Assembly: GCA_035063885.1 (NCBI GenBank)
Contig: JAPSFM010000018.1
Coordinates: 1 to 64,000, forward strand
Direction of reading: 5' to 3'
Length of the DNA stretch: 64,000 nucleotides
From: CAADGY01 sp900696665
GTDB taxonomy: Bacteria > Acidobacteriota > Terriglobia > Bryobacterales > Bryobacteraceae
The notes beneath the pieces are model-generated. The model made no database searches and was not told the origin of the DNA. It saw only the letters and a program-made list of their open reading frames with translations. Positions 16,889 through 25,746 of this stretch are shown here, in pieces; the first letter of the stretch is position 1, and each line of letters opens with the position of its first letter. Position numbers and translations under genes: made by a program.

Positions 16889-17947
16889 TCAGGCGGAAGC
16901 GGTGGTGCTCCGCGCGGTTTCCTTTATCGCCCGGAGCGCGCGTTCGCAATCCCGCCGGGTGACGTCGCAATGCGTGACGGCGCGGATTTCCGTTGCACTC
17001 ACCGGGCTCATCAGAATCCCGTGCGACTTCAAACACGCACTGAAATCGGCAGCCGTTAACCCCGTTCCGCTCACGTCGAAAATTACGATGTTGGTTTCGA
17101 CGCGGCGGGGGTCGAGGGAGATACCGCTGATGTTGGCGAGTTCCTCCGCCAGAAACCCGGCGTTCGCGTGATCCTCCACGAGACGTTCCGTCATCTCCCC
17201 GATCGCAACCAGCGCCGCGGCGGCCAGCACGCCCGCCTGGCGCATGCCCCCGCCGAGTCGTTTGCGGTGGAGACGTGCACGGTCCATGTCGTCACGCGAT
17301 CCCACAAGGATCGATCCAACGGGCGCGGCGAGCCCTTTGGAGAGGCAAAACATGACTGTGTCTACGTGGGCCGCTATGCGAGCGACGGAAACGTGGAGAG
17401 CGGCAGCGGCGTTGAAGATTCGCGCCCCATCCATGTGTACTTTCAACCTCAGAGCATGCGCCTGGTGGCAGATCTCGTCGACGGCTTCAACGGGATAAAT
17501 GGTACCGCCGGCCATATTGTGCGTGTTCTCAATTTCAATTAACCCGGTTGGGGCCCAAAAAGGCGCGACAGGCCGGATTTCTCTCTGGATCTGCTCCCAG
17601 GCGAGAATGCCGTGCGCGGTGGGAATCGTCCGTGCGAGACAGCCCGAAAACCACGCCAGCATTGAAAGCTCATAAGTCACGATGTGAGCTTTGGCCTCGC
17701 AGATGACTTCCTGGCCGGGTTCGGTGTGAAGTTTGACGGCGATGGTGTTTCCCATTGTTCCACTCGGGACAAAGAGCGCCGCCTGCTTGGCAAACATCGC
17801 CGCCGCACGCTCCTCCAAACGGTTGACGGTGGGATCCTCACGATAAACGTCGTCGCCGACTTCGGCTTCCGCCATCGCGCGCCGCATCGATGCGGTGGGA
17901 CGTGTGACCGTGTCGCTGCGAAGGTCCACCAGTGCCGGTTCCCTCAT
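16889..17947 (-). CDS. ltaE: Low-specificity L-threonine aldolase
   Basis: 352 residues, fold-type I PLP enzyme. It splits L-threonine or L-allo-threonine into glycine and acetaldehyde. Hallmarks are the N-terminal VDLRSDTVTRPTASMR, the middle HMDGARIFNAA and the PLP lysine in FCLSKGLAAPVGS. The start ATG overlaps the stop of hemW by 4 bases, so the two are translationally coupled with hemW upstream. Glycine is a heme precursor only in the Shemin pathway, so a metabolic link with hemW is speculative. Confidence 0.92.
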   Translation of the reverse strand: MREPALVDLRSDTVTRPTASMRRAMAEAEVGDDVYREDPTVNRLEERAAAMFAKQAALFVPSGTMGNTIAVKLHTEPGQEVICEAKAHIVTYELSMLAWFSGCLARTIPTAHGILAWEQIQREIRPVAPFWAPTGLIEIENTHNMAGGTIYPVEAVDEICHQAHALRLKVHMDGARIFNAAAALHVSVARIAAHVDTVMFCLSKGLAAPVGSILVGSRDDMDRARLHRKRLGGGMRQAGVLAAAALVAIGEMTERLVEDHANAGFLAEELANISGISLDPRRVETNIVIFDVSGTGLTAADFSACLKSHGILMSPVSATEIRAVTHCDVTRRDCERALRAIKETARSTTASA

Positions 17948-19038
17948 GTCAGGAATTCCTGAAACACTTCGTTCGATAGCAGGACTCCCCGGTTTGTCAA
18001 ACGCAGCAGCCCGCCTTCCATGACAAGCAGTCCGTCTTCGAGGAACCGCCGGATGGGGTCTGCAAAGCGGACGAGTTCCGGAGCCGCCGGGCGAATACCT
18101 TCCTCCAGGCGAAGGCCGACGAAAAATCGCTCCTCGGCGAGTTCAGCCGGCGTCTCGCTGGCGCAGGGATCCATGCCACGACGGAATCTATCGACATACT
18201 CGCCGGCGCTTTCCACGTTCCGCCGCCGCGTTTTGCCATCGAAGGAATGCGCGTCCGCGCCAAAGCCAATATAGGGCTCCAGGCGCCAATATTTCAGGTT
18301 GTGGCAGGATTCGAAGCCGGGACGGGCGAAGTTGGAGATCTCGTAGCGCCGCAGGCCGATCCGATGCAGGTATTCCACGGCCTCCTGGTAAAACGAGGCG
18401 ATACAATCGTCATCCGGGATGTCACGCGCACCGTAACGGGCGCCCCCTTTCAGAATTTCCAGTCCGAGCCTGCTGCCGGCGTCCACTTCCAGCATGTAAA
18501 CTGATACATGCCCGACTTCCAGCCGCCCTACCCAGTGGAGCGACTCGCGCCAACTCGCCTCGTTCTGAAACGGAAGCCCGGCGATCAGGTCGATATTGAT
18601 ATGATCGATGCCCGCTTCGCGCAGTTGTTCGACATCGCGAGCAACGGTTTCACTGGTGTGCTTCCGGCCGGTGCGAACCAGTTCCCGGGAAACAAAGGAT
18701 TGCACGCCGAGGCTTGCGCGAGTAATGCCGGCGCCTTTCCAGGCTTGTGCGTTTCCGGGCGTCACGGTTCCGGGCGCAACCTCGATGGTGGCTTCCTTCC
18801 AGGGCCGTCCGGGTATGGCGTCAAGCAGGCGGTTGAGTTGCCTGATGGAAGCGCGGCTGGGTGTGCCTCCTCCGAAATAAACGGTCTCGGGAGACCACTG
18901 CCAGCGGTGTGCCGCTATTTCAGCGGTGACGGCATTGATGTACTCGCTTTCGAGACCGGCGGATGGAACTCCTGAAGCGAAGTTGCAGTACGTGCATTTC
19001 TGATCGCAAAACGGATAGGAGACATAGACTCCCGCCAT
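17944..19038 (-). CDS. hemW: HemW-like radical SAM heme chaperone
   Basis: 364 residues. The radical SAM cluster motif is C11-x3-C15-x2-C18 (CDQKCTYC) close to the N-terminus, as in HemW (formerly called oxygen-independent coproporphyrinogen oxidase-like). The typical SLGVQSF and DLIAGLPFQ motifs follow, then the HemW C-terminal region. HemW carries heme to membrane enzymes; true HemN has an extra N-terminal segment that is absent here. The gene lies between cyaY and ltaE with abutting or overlapping ends (1 and 4 bases), a tight operon. Confidence 0.88.
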   Translation of the reverse strand: MAGVYVSYPFCDQKCTYCNFASGVPSAGLESEYINAVTAEIAAHRWQWSPETVYFGGGTPSRASIRQLNRLLDAIPGRPWKEATIEVAPGTVTPGNAQAWKGAGITRASLGVQSFVSRELVRTGRKHTSETVARDVEQLREAGIDHINIDLIAGLPFQNEASWRESLHWVGRLEVGHVSVYMLEVDAGSRLGLEILKGGARYGARDIPDDDCIASFYQEAVEYLHRIGLRRYEISNFARPGFESCHNLKYWRLEPYIGFGADAHSFDGKTRRRNVESAGEYVDRFRRGMDPCASETPAELAEERFFVGLRLEEGIRPAAPELVRFADPIRRFLEDGLLVMEGGLLRLTNRGVLLSNEVFQEFLT

Positions 19039-19400
19039 CAGAGTGTTACTTCTTCGCCTAGCTGATCGCTGATAGCCTCTCCAATGAGCTCATCGAGCGT
19101 CTTGTCTTTACCGGGCAACACAAAGGCCTGTCTGGATTCGATCCAATCGAGTTTGAAGCTCTTCGATTGTGCGGAAACCCATAGTTGACGCACGGGGGTG
19201 TTGGGACTGATTACGAACTTCGCGGGCGGCTCTTCGAACTCGATCGCCAGCGTGCCCGCATTGAAGTCAGCCTCAAAATCGTGCTTGTCGGAAGCCGCTG
19301 TAAGCCGCCGGTGCAAAGCGGACATCGCCTCATCGGCGTACCTGCGAAAGTCCTGTTCGTCGATCATGAGTCTGTGGAAACTCTCCTTCAAACTTAACAA
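19038..19400 (-). CDS. cyaY: Frataxin/CyaY-like iron protein
   Basis: 120 residues as drawn; the ATG at 19367 (MIDEQDFRRYADEAM) is an equally good start and matches family N-termini better. The alpha-beta-alpha frataxin layout is visible: an acidic first helix, strands FEADFNAGTLAIEF, KFVISPNTPVRQLWVSA and FKLDWIE, then a last helix TLDELIGEAISDQL. CyaY binds iron and modulates Fe-S cluster assembly. Frataxin outside Proteobacteria is uncommon but known in Acidobacteriota. Its place before hemW suggests a shared iron/heme theme. The call rests on pattern, so it is less certain than its neighbours. Confidence 0.7.
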   Translation of the reverse strand: MLSLKESFHRLMIDEQDFRRYADEAMSALHRRLTAASDKHDFEADFNAGTLAIEFEEPPAKFVISPNTPVRQLWVSAQSKSFKLDWIESRQAFVLPGKDKTLDELIGEAISDQLGEEVTL

Positions 19401-19452
19401 ATTCCAGCAACTTTGGGATAAACTGCGTCATCTGCTACCCTTGGAAAGTTGG

Positions 19453-21030
19453 ATGGAAGCCAAGTGTATTCGTCAAACCGGGATTCCTCACACGACGCGT
19501 CTTTTCGCCGATTACCTCTATGATTTTGATCGGGTTTCACCTTACTTTCTGCGTAATCCACACGATCCAGAGGTCTTTGGAAAGGCGGCGTCCGAGGTGG
19601 AGTTTCCGGCCAGCCGGCGCGCCGCCCTGGTGCAAGCGCTGCGGCGGCAGAATGGCGACTCAGATGCTCTGAGCCGGTTGAGCGAGCACGGGACCGTCGC
19701 GGTGGTGACGGGGCAGCAGGTCGGCTTGTTTTCAGGTCCGGCCTATACGATCTACAAAGCCTTGACCGCCGCGAAACTGGCGAAGCAACTCTCCTCGACG
19801 GGCGTTCCTGCCGTTCCGGTATTCTGGCTTGCCACCGAAGACCACGATCTGGAAGAAGTGAATCACACCTGGGTCTTCGACACAAGCCACCGGGCTATCG
19901 CCCTTCGGGCGGCGACGAAAGGCAAGGCGCAAACGCCGGTCGGACGGATAAAGCTCGAGGACCCGCCCCTCGGAGCGCTTCGCGAGGCGCTAGGGGACTT
20001 TCCGTTCGGAGGGGACATCGTTTCCCTCGTAGAAAGCACCTTGACGGAGGGCACAACCTTCGGAGCTTCCTTCTACGGATTGCTGAAAGCGCTGCTGGGG
20101 CGGTTCGGTTTCCTGTTCCTGGACCCGCTCGACGAAGGAATCCGGGCGATTGCGGCGCCGCTGCTTGTGAATGCCCTGGATTCGGCACCGGAACTCAGCC
20201 GTCAAATCCTGGCGCGCAATTCGGAATTGACTGCCGCTCAATACCACGCACAGGTTCACTTTGAGAACGAGACGTCGCTGTTTTTCCGGCTGGACGGCGA
20301 GGAACGCAAGGCCCTGAAGCGGCGAAACGGACAATACTCCGGCAAGGATGTCCGCTTATCGGCGGAGCAGTTGCGCGATGCGCCGGAGCAGCTTTCTCCT
20401 AACGCACTGCTGCGGCCGGTGGTGCAGGACTACATTCTTCCCACCGTCTCTTACATCGCCGGACCCGCGGAGTTGGCCTATCTTGCGCAATCCGACGTTC
20501 TGTATCGCGGCCTATTGGGACGGGCGCCTGTGATTCTGCCGAGAAGCGCGTTTACATTGCTCGATCACAGAGCCGGAAAGCTGATGGCGCGCTACGATCT
20601 GGAATTCACCACGCTTCTGCATGGCGAGGAGCCTCTTCGGGACAGAATCGCACAACACCTGGTTCCGCCATCATTGAAGGGCGCGTTGCAGAAAACATTG
20701 GACTCCACTTCAGCGCAATTGCAATCTCTCCGTGAACAAGTGGTCGAGTTCGATCCAACCCTGGCCGCTTCGCTGGACAAGAGCCGTGCCAAGATGCTTT
20801 ACCAGCTCGAAAAATGCGGGCGCAAAGTAGCCCGGGAGGCGCTGCGGCGCAGCGAGCGCGCCGGAGAAGAGGCGCAATTTCTTTCCAGCCTCGTCTATCC
20901 GCAGAAGCATTTGCAGGAGCGCTTCTATTCCATTCTGCCTTTTCTCGCGAAGCACGGACTTGATTTGTTGGACCGGCTTTATGAGAATGTGCACTTGGGT
21001 TGCCCGGACCATATTGTGCTGGAGGTCTGA
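19453..21030 (+). CDS. bshC: Bacillithiol biosynthesis cysteine-adding enzyme BshC
   Basis: 525 residues from the ATG at 19453 (MEAKCIRQTGIPHTTRLFAD), the form of the family N-terminus; the open frame runs further upstream but that part is not BshC-like. Conserved motifs include VVTGQQVGLFSGPAYTIYKA and VPVFWLATEDHDLEEV in the nucleotide-binding core, and a C-terminal coiled coil (LQSLREQVVEFDPTL onward). BshC joins cysteine to glucosaminyl-malate, giving bacillithiol, the main low-molecular-weight thiol in Firmicutes and also in Acidobacteriota and Bacteroidota. It is divergent from cyaY with 50-85 bp between starts. Confidence 0.95.
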   Translation: MEAKCIRQTGIPHTTRLFADYLYDFDRVSPYFLRNPHDPEVFGKAASEVEFPASRRAALVQALRRQNGDSDALSRLSEHGTVAVVTGQQVGLFSGPAYTIYKALTAAKLAKQLSSTGVPAVPVFWLATEDHDLEEVNHTWVFDTSHRAIALRAATKGKAQTPVGRIKLEDPPLGALREALGDFPFGGDIVSLVESTLTEGTTFGASFYGLLKALLGRFGFLFLDPLDEGIRAIAAPLLVNALDSAPELSRQILARNSELTAAQYHAQVHFENETSLFFRLDGEERKALKRRNGQYSGKDVRLSAEQLRDAPEQLSPNALLRPVVQDYILPTVSYIAGPAELAYLAQSDVLYRGLLGRAPVILPRSAFTLLDHRAGKLMARYDLEFTTLLHGEEPLRDRIAQHLVPPSLKGALQKTLDSTSAQLQSLREQVVEFDPTLAASLDKSRAKMLYQLEKCGRKVAREALRRSERAGEEAQFLSSLVYPQKHLQERFYSILPFLAKHGLDLLDRLYENVHLGCPDHIVLEV

Positions 21031-21045
21031 GGTTCCCCCGCGCTT

Positions 21046-21831
21046 ATGCGAACCAATCGAGTCAAGCAGGCCCTGCGCGAAGGCAAGGTTCAACTCGGCA
21101 CTTCCTATGGGCAGATCCGCTCCCAGGAAGTAGCTAAGATTCTCGCGGCCGCCGGTTTCCAGTGGGCTTTTATCGACACCGAACATGGCGGGTTCGGAAT
21201 CGAAACCGTACAGGACGTTTGCCGGGTATCGAACCTTGTTGGCCTTTGCCCTATCGTTCGAGTGGCTGATCTTCAGTACGCGCTCATTGCCCGCGCGCTC
21301 GATTGCGGCGCGCAGGGAATCATCTTCCCACGCGTGGAATCCGCTGAACTTTTGCAGACCGCGGTGAACTGGATGAAATTTCCTCCGGAAGGAGTTCGCG
21401 GGTGCGGCGTGGGTCCCATCAATGTGGATTGGGAACCGGTATCGCTCCCCGAGCTTACCGCGCATTTCAACGCGAACATCATGGTGGTGCTGCAAATCGA
21501 AACCCGCCGCGCCGTGGAGATGCGCGATGAGCTGCTATCCGTTCCGGGCATCGACGCCGTCATGATTGGGCCGGTGGATCTGTCCATCTCCTACGGGGTT
21601 CCGGGCGACTTCCAGCACCCCAAGATGGTAGAAGCCATGGAGCTCATCAAAGAGAGCTGCGAGAAACACGGCGTGGCGCCTGGGACGCAGACTCGCACGG
21701 TGGCTCTGGCAAAGTTCTGGCGGGATCGCGGCATGCGTTTCCTCGGATGCAGCGGCGATACGACCATGCTGTTCGAGCGTGCGAAAGACCTGGTTTCTCA
21801 GCTTTCCATGGCGGACGGCGCGGCCCGCTGA
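21046..21831 (+). CDS. HpcH/HpaI-type aldolase
   Basis: 261 residues, class II pyruvate aldolase of the HpcH/HpaI family. Motifs are FIDTEHGGFGIETVQ, the substrate-binding GIIFPRVESAE and the metal/pyruvate site IGPVDLSISYGVPG. Members cleave 4-hydroxy-2-oxo acids such as 2-keto-3-deoxy-L-rhamnonate or 2,4-dihydroxyhept-2-ene-1,7-dioate to pyruvate plus an aldehyde. The substrate is not determined by sequence. It is 15 bases after bshC, so probably co-transcribed, but no functional link is evident. Confidence 0.88.
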   Translation: MRTNRVKQALREGKVQLGTSYGQIRSQEVAKILAAAGFQWAFIDTEHGGFGIETVQDVCRVSNLVGLCPIVRVADLQYALIARALDCGAQGIIFPRVESAELLQTAVNWMKFPPEGVRGCGVGPINVDWEPVSLPELTAHFNANIMVVLQIETRRAVEMRDELLSVPGIDAVMIGPVDLSISYGVPGDFQHPKMVEAMELIKESCEKHGVAPGTQTRTVALAKFWRDRGMRFLGCSGDTTMLFERAKDLVSQLSMADGAAR

Positions 21832-21862
21832 TAGAATCGTTTGTAGCCTTCATCTCACTCCG

Positions 21863-21951
21863 GCTGGAGTGGCGGAACTGGCAGACGCACGGGACTCAAA
21901 ATCCCGCGCCCTTCACTGGGCATGAGGGTTCGACCCCCTCCTCCAGCACCA
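21863..21951 (+). tRNA. tRNA-Leu (anticodon CAA)
   Basis: Acceptor arms GCTGGAG (21863-21869) and CTCCAGC (21941-21947) pair. The anticodon stem is CGGGA/TCCCG with loop CTCAAAA, giving anticodon CAA (reads UUG). A long variable arm GCCC-TTCACT-GGGC marks the class II tRNA. The T arm is GAGGG-TTCGACC-CCCTC. Discriminator A and an encoded CCA follow (21948-21951). A TAGAAT at 21832-21837 could be its -10 element. Confidence 0.97.
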
Positions 21952-21982
21952 CGGGAATACTGTGGCAACATCGGCATCCCTT

Positions 21983-22012
21983 TTGCACAACAGCAGCATT
22001 GTGCGATAGATT
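21983..22012 (+). promoter_or_regulatory. Weak candidate promoter, or hairpin, before the ceramidase-like gene
   Basis: TTGCAC (21983-21988), an 18-base spacer and TAGATT (22007-22012) lie 25 bases before the ATG. The same stretch contains GCACAA-CAGCAGCA-TTGTGC, a 6-bp hairpin that could instead help end the tRNA transcript. Confidence 0.3.
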
Positions 22013-22037
22013 CTTGGCAATCGGGATCATTTGCTCA

Positions 22038-23438
22038 ATGAAAACTACGCTTCTTACACTCGCCTTATTTTGTGCCGTGCCTGCCGCGGCAGCCGGGCTT
22101 CGTGCCGGCGCCGCCGCCGTCGATGTCACACCGCAGGAATGGCCTATTCGGGTGATCGGAAATTTCGGCTTGACGTTGGCGAATTCGGCTCACGATCCGC
22201 TACATGCGCGCGCGATCGTACTGGAGGACTCAGGCGTCCGCATTGCCATCGTGCTGGTGGATAGTTGTTTCATCAAGCGCGAGGAAATGGACCGCGCGAA
22301 AGATCTGGCGGCGAAGCGCACGAATATTCCTGTAAACCGGATTCTGATGGCAGCCACGCACACGCACTCGGCGCCGCCTTCCCGCGCGAAAAAAGGCGAC
22401 GGAATCGAAGAACGATATGTGGAGCGGCTGGTGACGCAGACCGCGGAGGCGGTCGTGCAGGCCAACGGGCGGCTTCAGCCGGCGAAGATCGGGTGGGCTG
22501 TGAGACCGGTGCCTGAGGAGCTGTTCAATCGCCGGTGGTTCATGCGGGAAGGCGGGATTCTGCCGAACCCGTTCGGCGAGACGGGCGACCTGGCGCGGAT
22601 GAATCCACCGGCGGGATCCGATAGTCTGATTCATCCGGCAGGCGGCACCGACCCCGGCTTTTCCATTGTTTCCATCCAGACCGTAGGAGGCAAGCCGCTG
22701 GCGTTGCTCGGGAATTATTCGCTGCATTATATCGGCGGCGTGCCGGGACCGGAAGTCTCGGCCGACTACTTTGGTGAATTTTCCAAGCAGGTGGCTAGTC
22801 GTCTGGCGCCCGGCGATCCGGCTTTCGTAGCGATGCTCACCAACGGCACCAGCGGCGACGTGAACAACATCGACTTTATACACCCTCGCCCCCGCGCACA
22901 ACCGTTCGAGCGCATTACCGCGGTTGCGGGTAAACTGGCCGGGCACGCGGTGGAGCAGTCGCGCAGCATGGAGTATCACGCCACTGCGCCGATTCAGATG
23001 GTGGAGCGGGAACTGCGCGTGCGCTATCGCCGGCCGACACCTGAACAACTTCGCTTCGCGCGGGCGGCGCTCGAGGAAAAAGATGAATCCAAGCTTCCTC
23101 GTAACGCCAAGACCTATGCCGGATGGGCCATCGCTTTGAATGACGGCCCCGAGTTCGCTGACCTGAAATTGCAAGCGTTGCGGATCGGGCAATTAGGAAT
23201 CGCGGCCATCCCCTGTGAAGTGTTTACCGAGATCGGCATCACGCTCAAAGAACTGAGTCCCTTCCGCCCGACGTTCACTATCGAGCTGGCGAACGGACAC
23301 TACGGGTATCTGCCGACGCCGCGCCACTTCAAGCTCGGCGGCTACGAGACGTGGCTCGGGACCAACAATCTGGAACCTGAAGCTTCGGTGAAGATCACAC
23401 GAACCATCCTCGATCTGTTCGAACAGATCGAAAAGTAG
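22038..23438 (+). CDS. Neutral/alkaline non-lysosomal ceramidase-like secreted protein
   Basis: 466 residues from the ATG at 22038; the longer open frame upstream runs through the tRNA gene and is not coding. A signal peptide (TLALFCAVPAAAAG) is followed by GAAAVDVTPQEWPIRV, the usual start of the neutral-ceramidase N-terminal domain. The zinc/active-site region ATHTHSAPP lies near residue 107, and NYSLHYIGG and LTNGTSGDVNN lie further on. Ceramidases split ceramide to sphingosine and fatty acid. Many bacterial relatives lack the C-terminal domain, as here, and have unknown substrates. It probably acts outside the cytoplasm. Confidence 0.82.
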   Translation: MKTTLLTLALFCAVPAAAAGLRAGAAAVDVTPQEWPIRVIGNFGLTLANSAHDPLHARAIVLEDSGVRIAIVLVDSCFIKREEMDRAKDLAAKRTNIPVNRILMAATHTHSAPPSRAKKGDGIEERYVERLVTQTAEAVVQANGRLQPAKIGWAVRPVPEELFNRRWFMREGGILPNPFGETGDLARMNPPAGSDSLIHPAGGTDPGFSIVSIQTVGGKPLALLGNYSLHYIGGVPGPEVSADYFGEFSKQVASRLAPGDPAFVAMLTNGTSGDVNNIDFIHPRPRAQPFERITAVAGKLAGHAVEQSRSMEYHATAPIQMVERELRVRYRRPTPEQLRFARAALEEKDESKLPRNAKTYAGWAIALNDGPEFADLKLQALRIGQLGIAAIPCEVFTEIGITLKELSPFRPTFTIELANGHYGYLPTPRHFKLGGYETWLGTNNLEPEASVKITRTILDLFEQIEK

Positions 23439-23450
23439 GCACCAGAGGGC

Positions 23451-23661
23451 TCAGGCGATAGAACGGATGGTGTGGACTTTTCCGGTGTCATCATCGCGTC
23501 TGGTCGCCGGACCATGCGGCAAAAGGCGCCATAGAATGGAGAGCCCGACGGGATAAGCAAGGGCGCTCACGATCCAGATCGGGGTGTAGGAAATAGTTCT
23601 GCACCACGAATCCGGTAACGGCGGTGAACAGGATGCCGCCGTGCAGCATCTCCGCCACGGA
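23451..23661 (-). pseudogene. C-terminal remnant of an MFS transporter (frameshifted)
   Basis: Read leftward, two frames join into one membrane-protein tail. From 23661 down, one frame gives SVAEMLHGGILFTAVTGFVVQN; after a one-base slip near 23590-23600 another gives SYTPIWIVSALAYPVGLSI, then LWRLLPHG, ending at a TGA at 23451-23453. This is the sequence style of the last two helices of ACS-like MFS transporters. No upstream part is present in the window. The rest of the 390-bp gap (23439-23828) holds nothing else recognisable except the sigma-factor leader. Confidence 0.55.
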
Positions 23662-23828
23662 CCACCTACGATGGCGAATTCCAGCCCGCGGTGCGATCTA
23701 GCGGGAGTCTACTTGAAAGCCGTAGGTCCCTCTGGGATTCCTTCCATGGATTTTCTTTAGAAGACGTCAGGTAAATCCAGCTAAAGTGACACTCAATAGT
23801 GGGATAGAACGCTGGAGGTCGGCGCCGA

Positions 23829-24383
23829 GTGGGATCCGATCGGAGAACCGCAGAAATACTGACCGAGTTATTCGATAGCAGCTACGCGACCGTCGTACGC
23901 TACGCGCGGCGCTGGACCGGGGATCTCGCGGCCGCCGAAGATCTGGCCCAGGAGGCTTTCTTCTGCCTGTATCGGGCTTTGCAGGAGCGTAAAGAAATCG
24001 TCTGCCCGCTCGCCTGGCTGATGGGTGTTGTCAGACAGATGGCCGAACATCAGACGTGGAAAAGATCTAAGGCCCAGGTGTCTTTCTCGACGCTGGACAC
24101 CCTGGATGCGCTGCCGGCAGGCCGAACCGAGCCGGATGAGCCCGATTTTGAAGTCACGCGCTATTTCTCCTGTCTCACCACACGGGAGGTAGAAGTTGTG
24201 CTGCTTCGAATGGAATCCCTTACGTACCGGGAGATAGCCGAACAGATGAACATCAGTTCCAAGTCCGTCTGCACTTTTCTGTCACGTGCGCTGAAGAAAC
24301 TTCGACTCCGCATGGTCCAACCAGCAACTACCACTCCGGTTTCAAGCGATGAGAAAAAGAACATCCGGCGAATGCTACAGTGA
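23829..24383 (+). CDS. ECF-type RNA polymerase sigma factor
   Basis: 184 residues from GTG with CTGGAGG upstream. Region 2 is seen as LFDSSYATVVRYARRWTGD followed by AAAEDLAQEAFFCLYRAL, and region 4 as LTTREVEVVLLRMESLTYREIAEQMNISSKSV, an HTH. No regions 1 or 3 are present. ECF factors direct RNA polymerase to small regulons under an anti-sigma factor. The next gene overlaps the last 35 bases and encodes a zinc-finger membrane protein, the expected partner. The TonB receptor behind them suggests control of outer-membrane uptake, or a FecI-like circuit. Confidence 0.92.
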   Translation: MGSDRRTAEILTELFDSSYATVVRYARRWTGDLAAAEDLAQEAFFCLYRALQERKEIVCPLAWLMGVVRQMAEHQTWKRSKAQVSFSTLDTLDALPAGRTEPDEPDFEVTRYFSCLTTREVEVVLLRMESLTYREIAEQMNISSKSVCTFLSRALKKLRLRMVQPATTTPVSSDEKKNIRRMLQ

Positions 24384-25719
24384 CGAGGCGCTTCTGGCGC
24401 TCCTCGATGGCGAACTTGCGCCGGTGCAGGCGCAACAGATTGGGCAGCATCTGAACGCATGTTGGCCCTGCAGGTCCCGTGCGGAAATGCTGGCACGCAA
24501 TATATCGGAGCTTTCCGCTTTGCTCGATACCAGGACCATCCCACCGCTGGCGATGGAACGGGCGCGGGCACGTCTCCTCGCACGCTGTTCCGCGTTCGAC
24601 TCCGTTCCGGAACCGGCACTTCGCGCACCGCTGGGCAAGGCGTTTTCGCGAATTGCTCTCTCTGTGGCGGCGAGCCTCGCGCTCTGTGTTCTTGGAGTGG
24701 CCGCGTTCGTTCATTTCCGCCCAACTGGAAGGATTGACAGAGTCTCTTCCAGCGTGCTCCATCCCGTGCGCGAGCGATCGACCCAACCTGTGCTCCCACC
24801 TCCAACCGCCAATCGAATACCGGATCGGCATCCACCACGAATTCTTGAACCGAAGTCCGCACCCAAGGTGGATTTGAGCCGTCCTACAGCGGCGCGATTA
24901 TTGGCGGCGGAGGTCGAAGCCTGGCACGCATTACACCAGGTGCAAGCCTGTTCAGGTGAACCCGTCGAAGTACTTCGGCAGCCGGATGGCAGAATTCTTA
25001 TACGCGGCGTAGTTGCCGGCCTCCCTCGGTTGCAGGAAATACGAGCGGCAATCGGCGCAGTCTCGGATGCCGTTCTGATCGACCTTGATCTGACTACGAT
25101 GGCCGAGGCGATAGCCGCGAACGCACCACCGCAATCCGTATATAGCGAAAGGTCGGAGGTGCGTCAGCAGCCTTCCCTGGCCGAACGTTACCTTCTGGAA
25201 CATTTCCGCTCCCAAGGCTTGGACAGCAAGTCTGCACACGCGGAGGTCGTCCGGATTTCGCAACAAGCTGTTCGGCAAGCGAATTCACTCTTCTCTGCTG
25301 CCTGGGCTTTGCGTCACTTGGCCGAGCGTTTCCGTTCCGAGGAATTACAGCCGGAATCCGAACGGCTCCTCACCGTCCTCATCAGAGACCATACGCGTTC
25401 GATCGCCGTGGAGTTGGCCGCGCAACAGAGATTGCTCGCTCCGATCCTTCCGCAGTCATTGGATTCTGTCCCCGTGTTTAGGGACGGCACTCCCACGTTT
25501 TCACCGGACTGGTCCAACTGGGTTCTCCACCATTTCTCGCGGATCCAGCATCTGCATGCCACCACCCTCGACGCTTTTGCGGGCGGGGACCAGACTGGTC
25601 TGGAGTTTGCCACATTTGCGCAAAGCCTCGCTTCAGATTTGCGCGAACTTGAAAACGAGTTTCGGGAAGCTGGCACAGGTTGGTTGAAATGGGCCGGCAA
25701 AGTCCGCAAAACGCACTGA
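24349..25719 (+). CDS. Zinc-finger anti-sigma-like single-pass membrane protein
   Basis: 456 residues, overlapping the sigma gene by 35 bases. The N-terminal cytoplasmic part carries H34-x3-C38-x2-C41 (HLNACWPC), the ZAS motif that grips ECF sigma factors. One membrane helix lies at about 102-123. The remaining 330 residues would be periplasmic, Gln/Arg/Leu-rich and helical, with no family I recognise; this is far longer than the usual anti-sigma sensor domain. Its first part after the helix is Pro-rich. I infer it holds the sigma factor and is cut or released on an envelope signal. Confidence 0.75.
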   Translation: MRKRTSGECYSDEALLALLDGELAPVQAQQIGQHLNACWPCRSRAEMLARNISELSALLDTRTIPPLAMERARARLLARCSAFDSVPEPALRAPLGKAFSRIALSVAASLALCVLGVAAFVHFRPTGRIDRVSSSVLHPVRERSTQPVLPPPTANRIPDRHPPRILEPKSAPKVDLSRPTAARLLAAEVEAWHALHQVQACSGEPVEVLRQPDGRILIRGVVAGLPRLQEIRAAIGAVSDAVLIDLDLTTMAEAIAANAPPQSVYSERSEVRQQPSLAERYLLEHFRSQGLDSKSAHAEVVRISQQAVRQANSLFSAAWALRHLAERFRSEELQPESERLLTVLIRDHTRSIAVELAAQQRLLAPILPQSLDSVPVFRDGTPTFSPDWSNWVLHHFSRIQHLHATTLDAFAGGDQTGLEFATFAQSLASDLRELENEFREAGTGWLKWAGKVRKTH

Positions 25720-25746
25720 ACCGTCGACCGGCAAGAAAGGATAGCT

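Noticed and set aside
19198..19452. Extended N-terminus for BshC
   Set aside because: It overlaps cyaY on the other strand and is not BshC-like. The ATG at 19453 gives the family start.
21747..22037. Extended N-terminus for the ceramidase-like protein
   Set aside because: It would read through the aldolase end and the whole tRNA-Leu gene; the ATG at 22038 begins a proper signal peptide.
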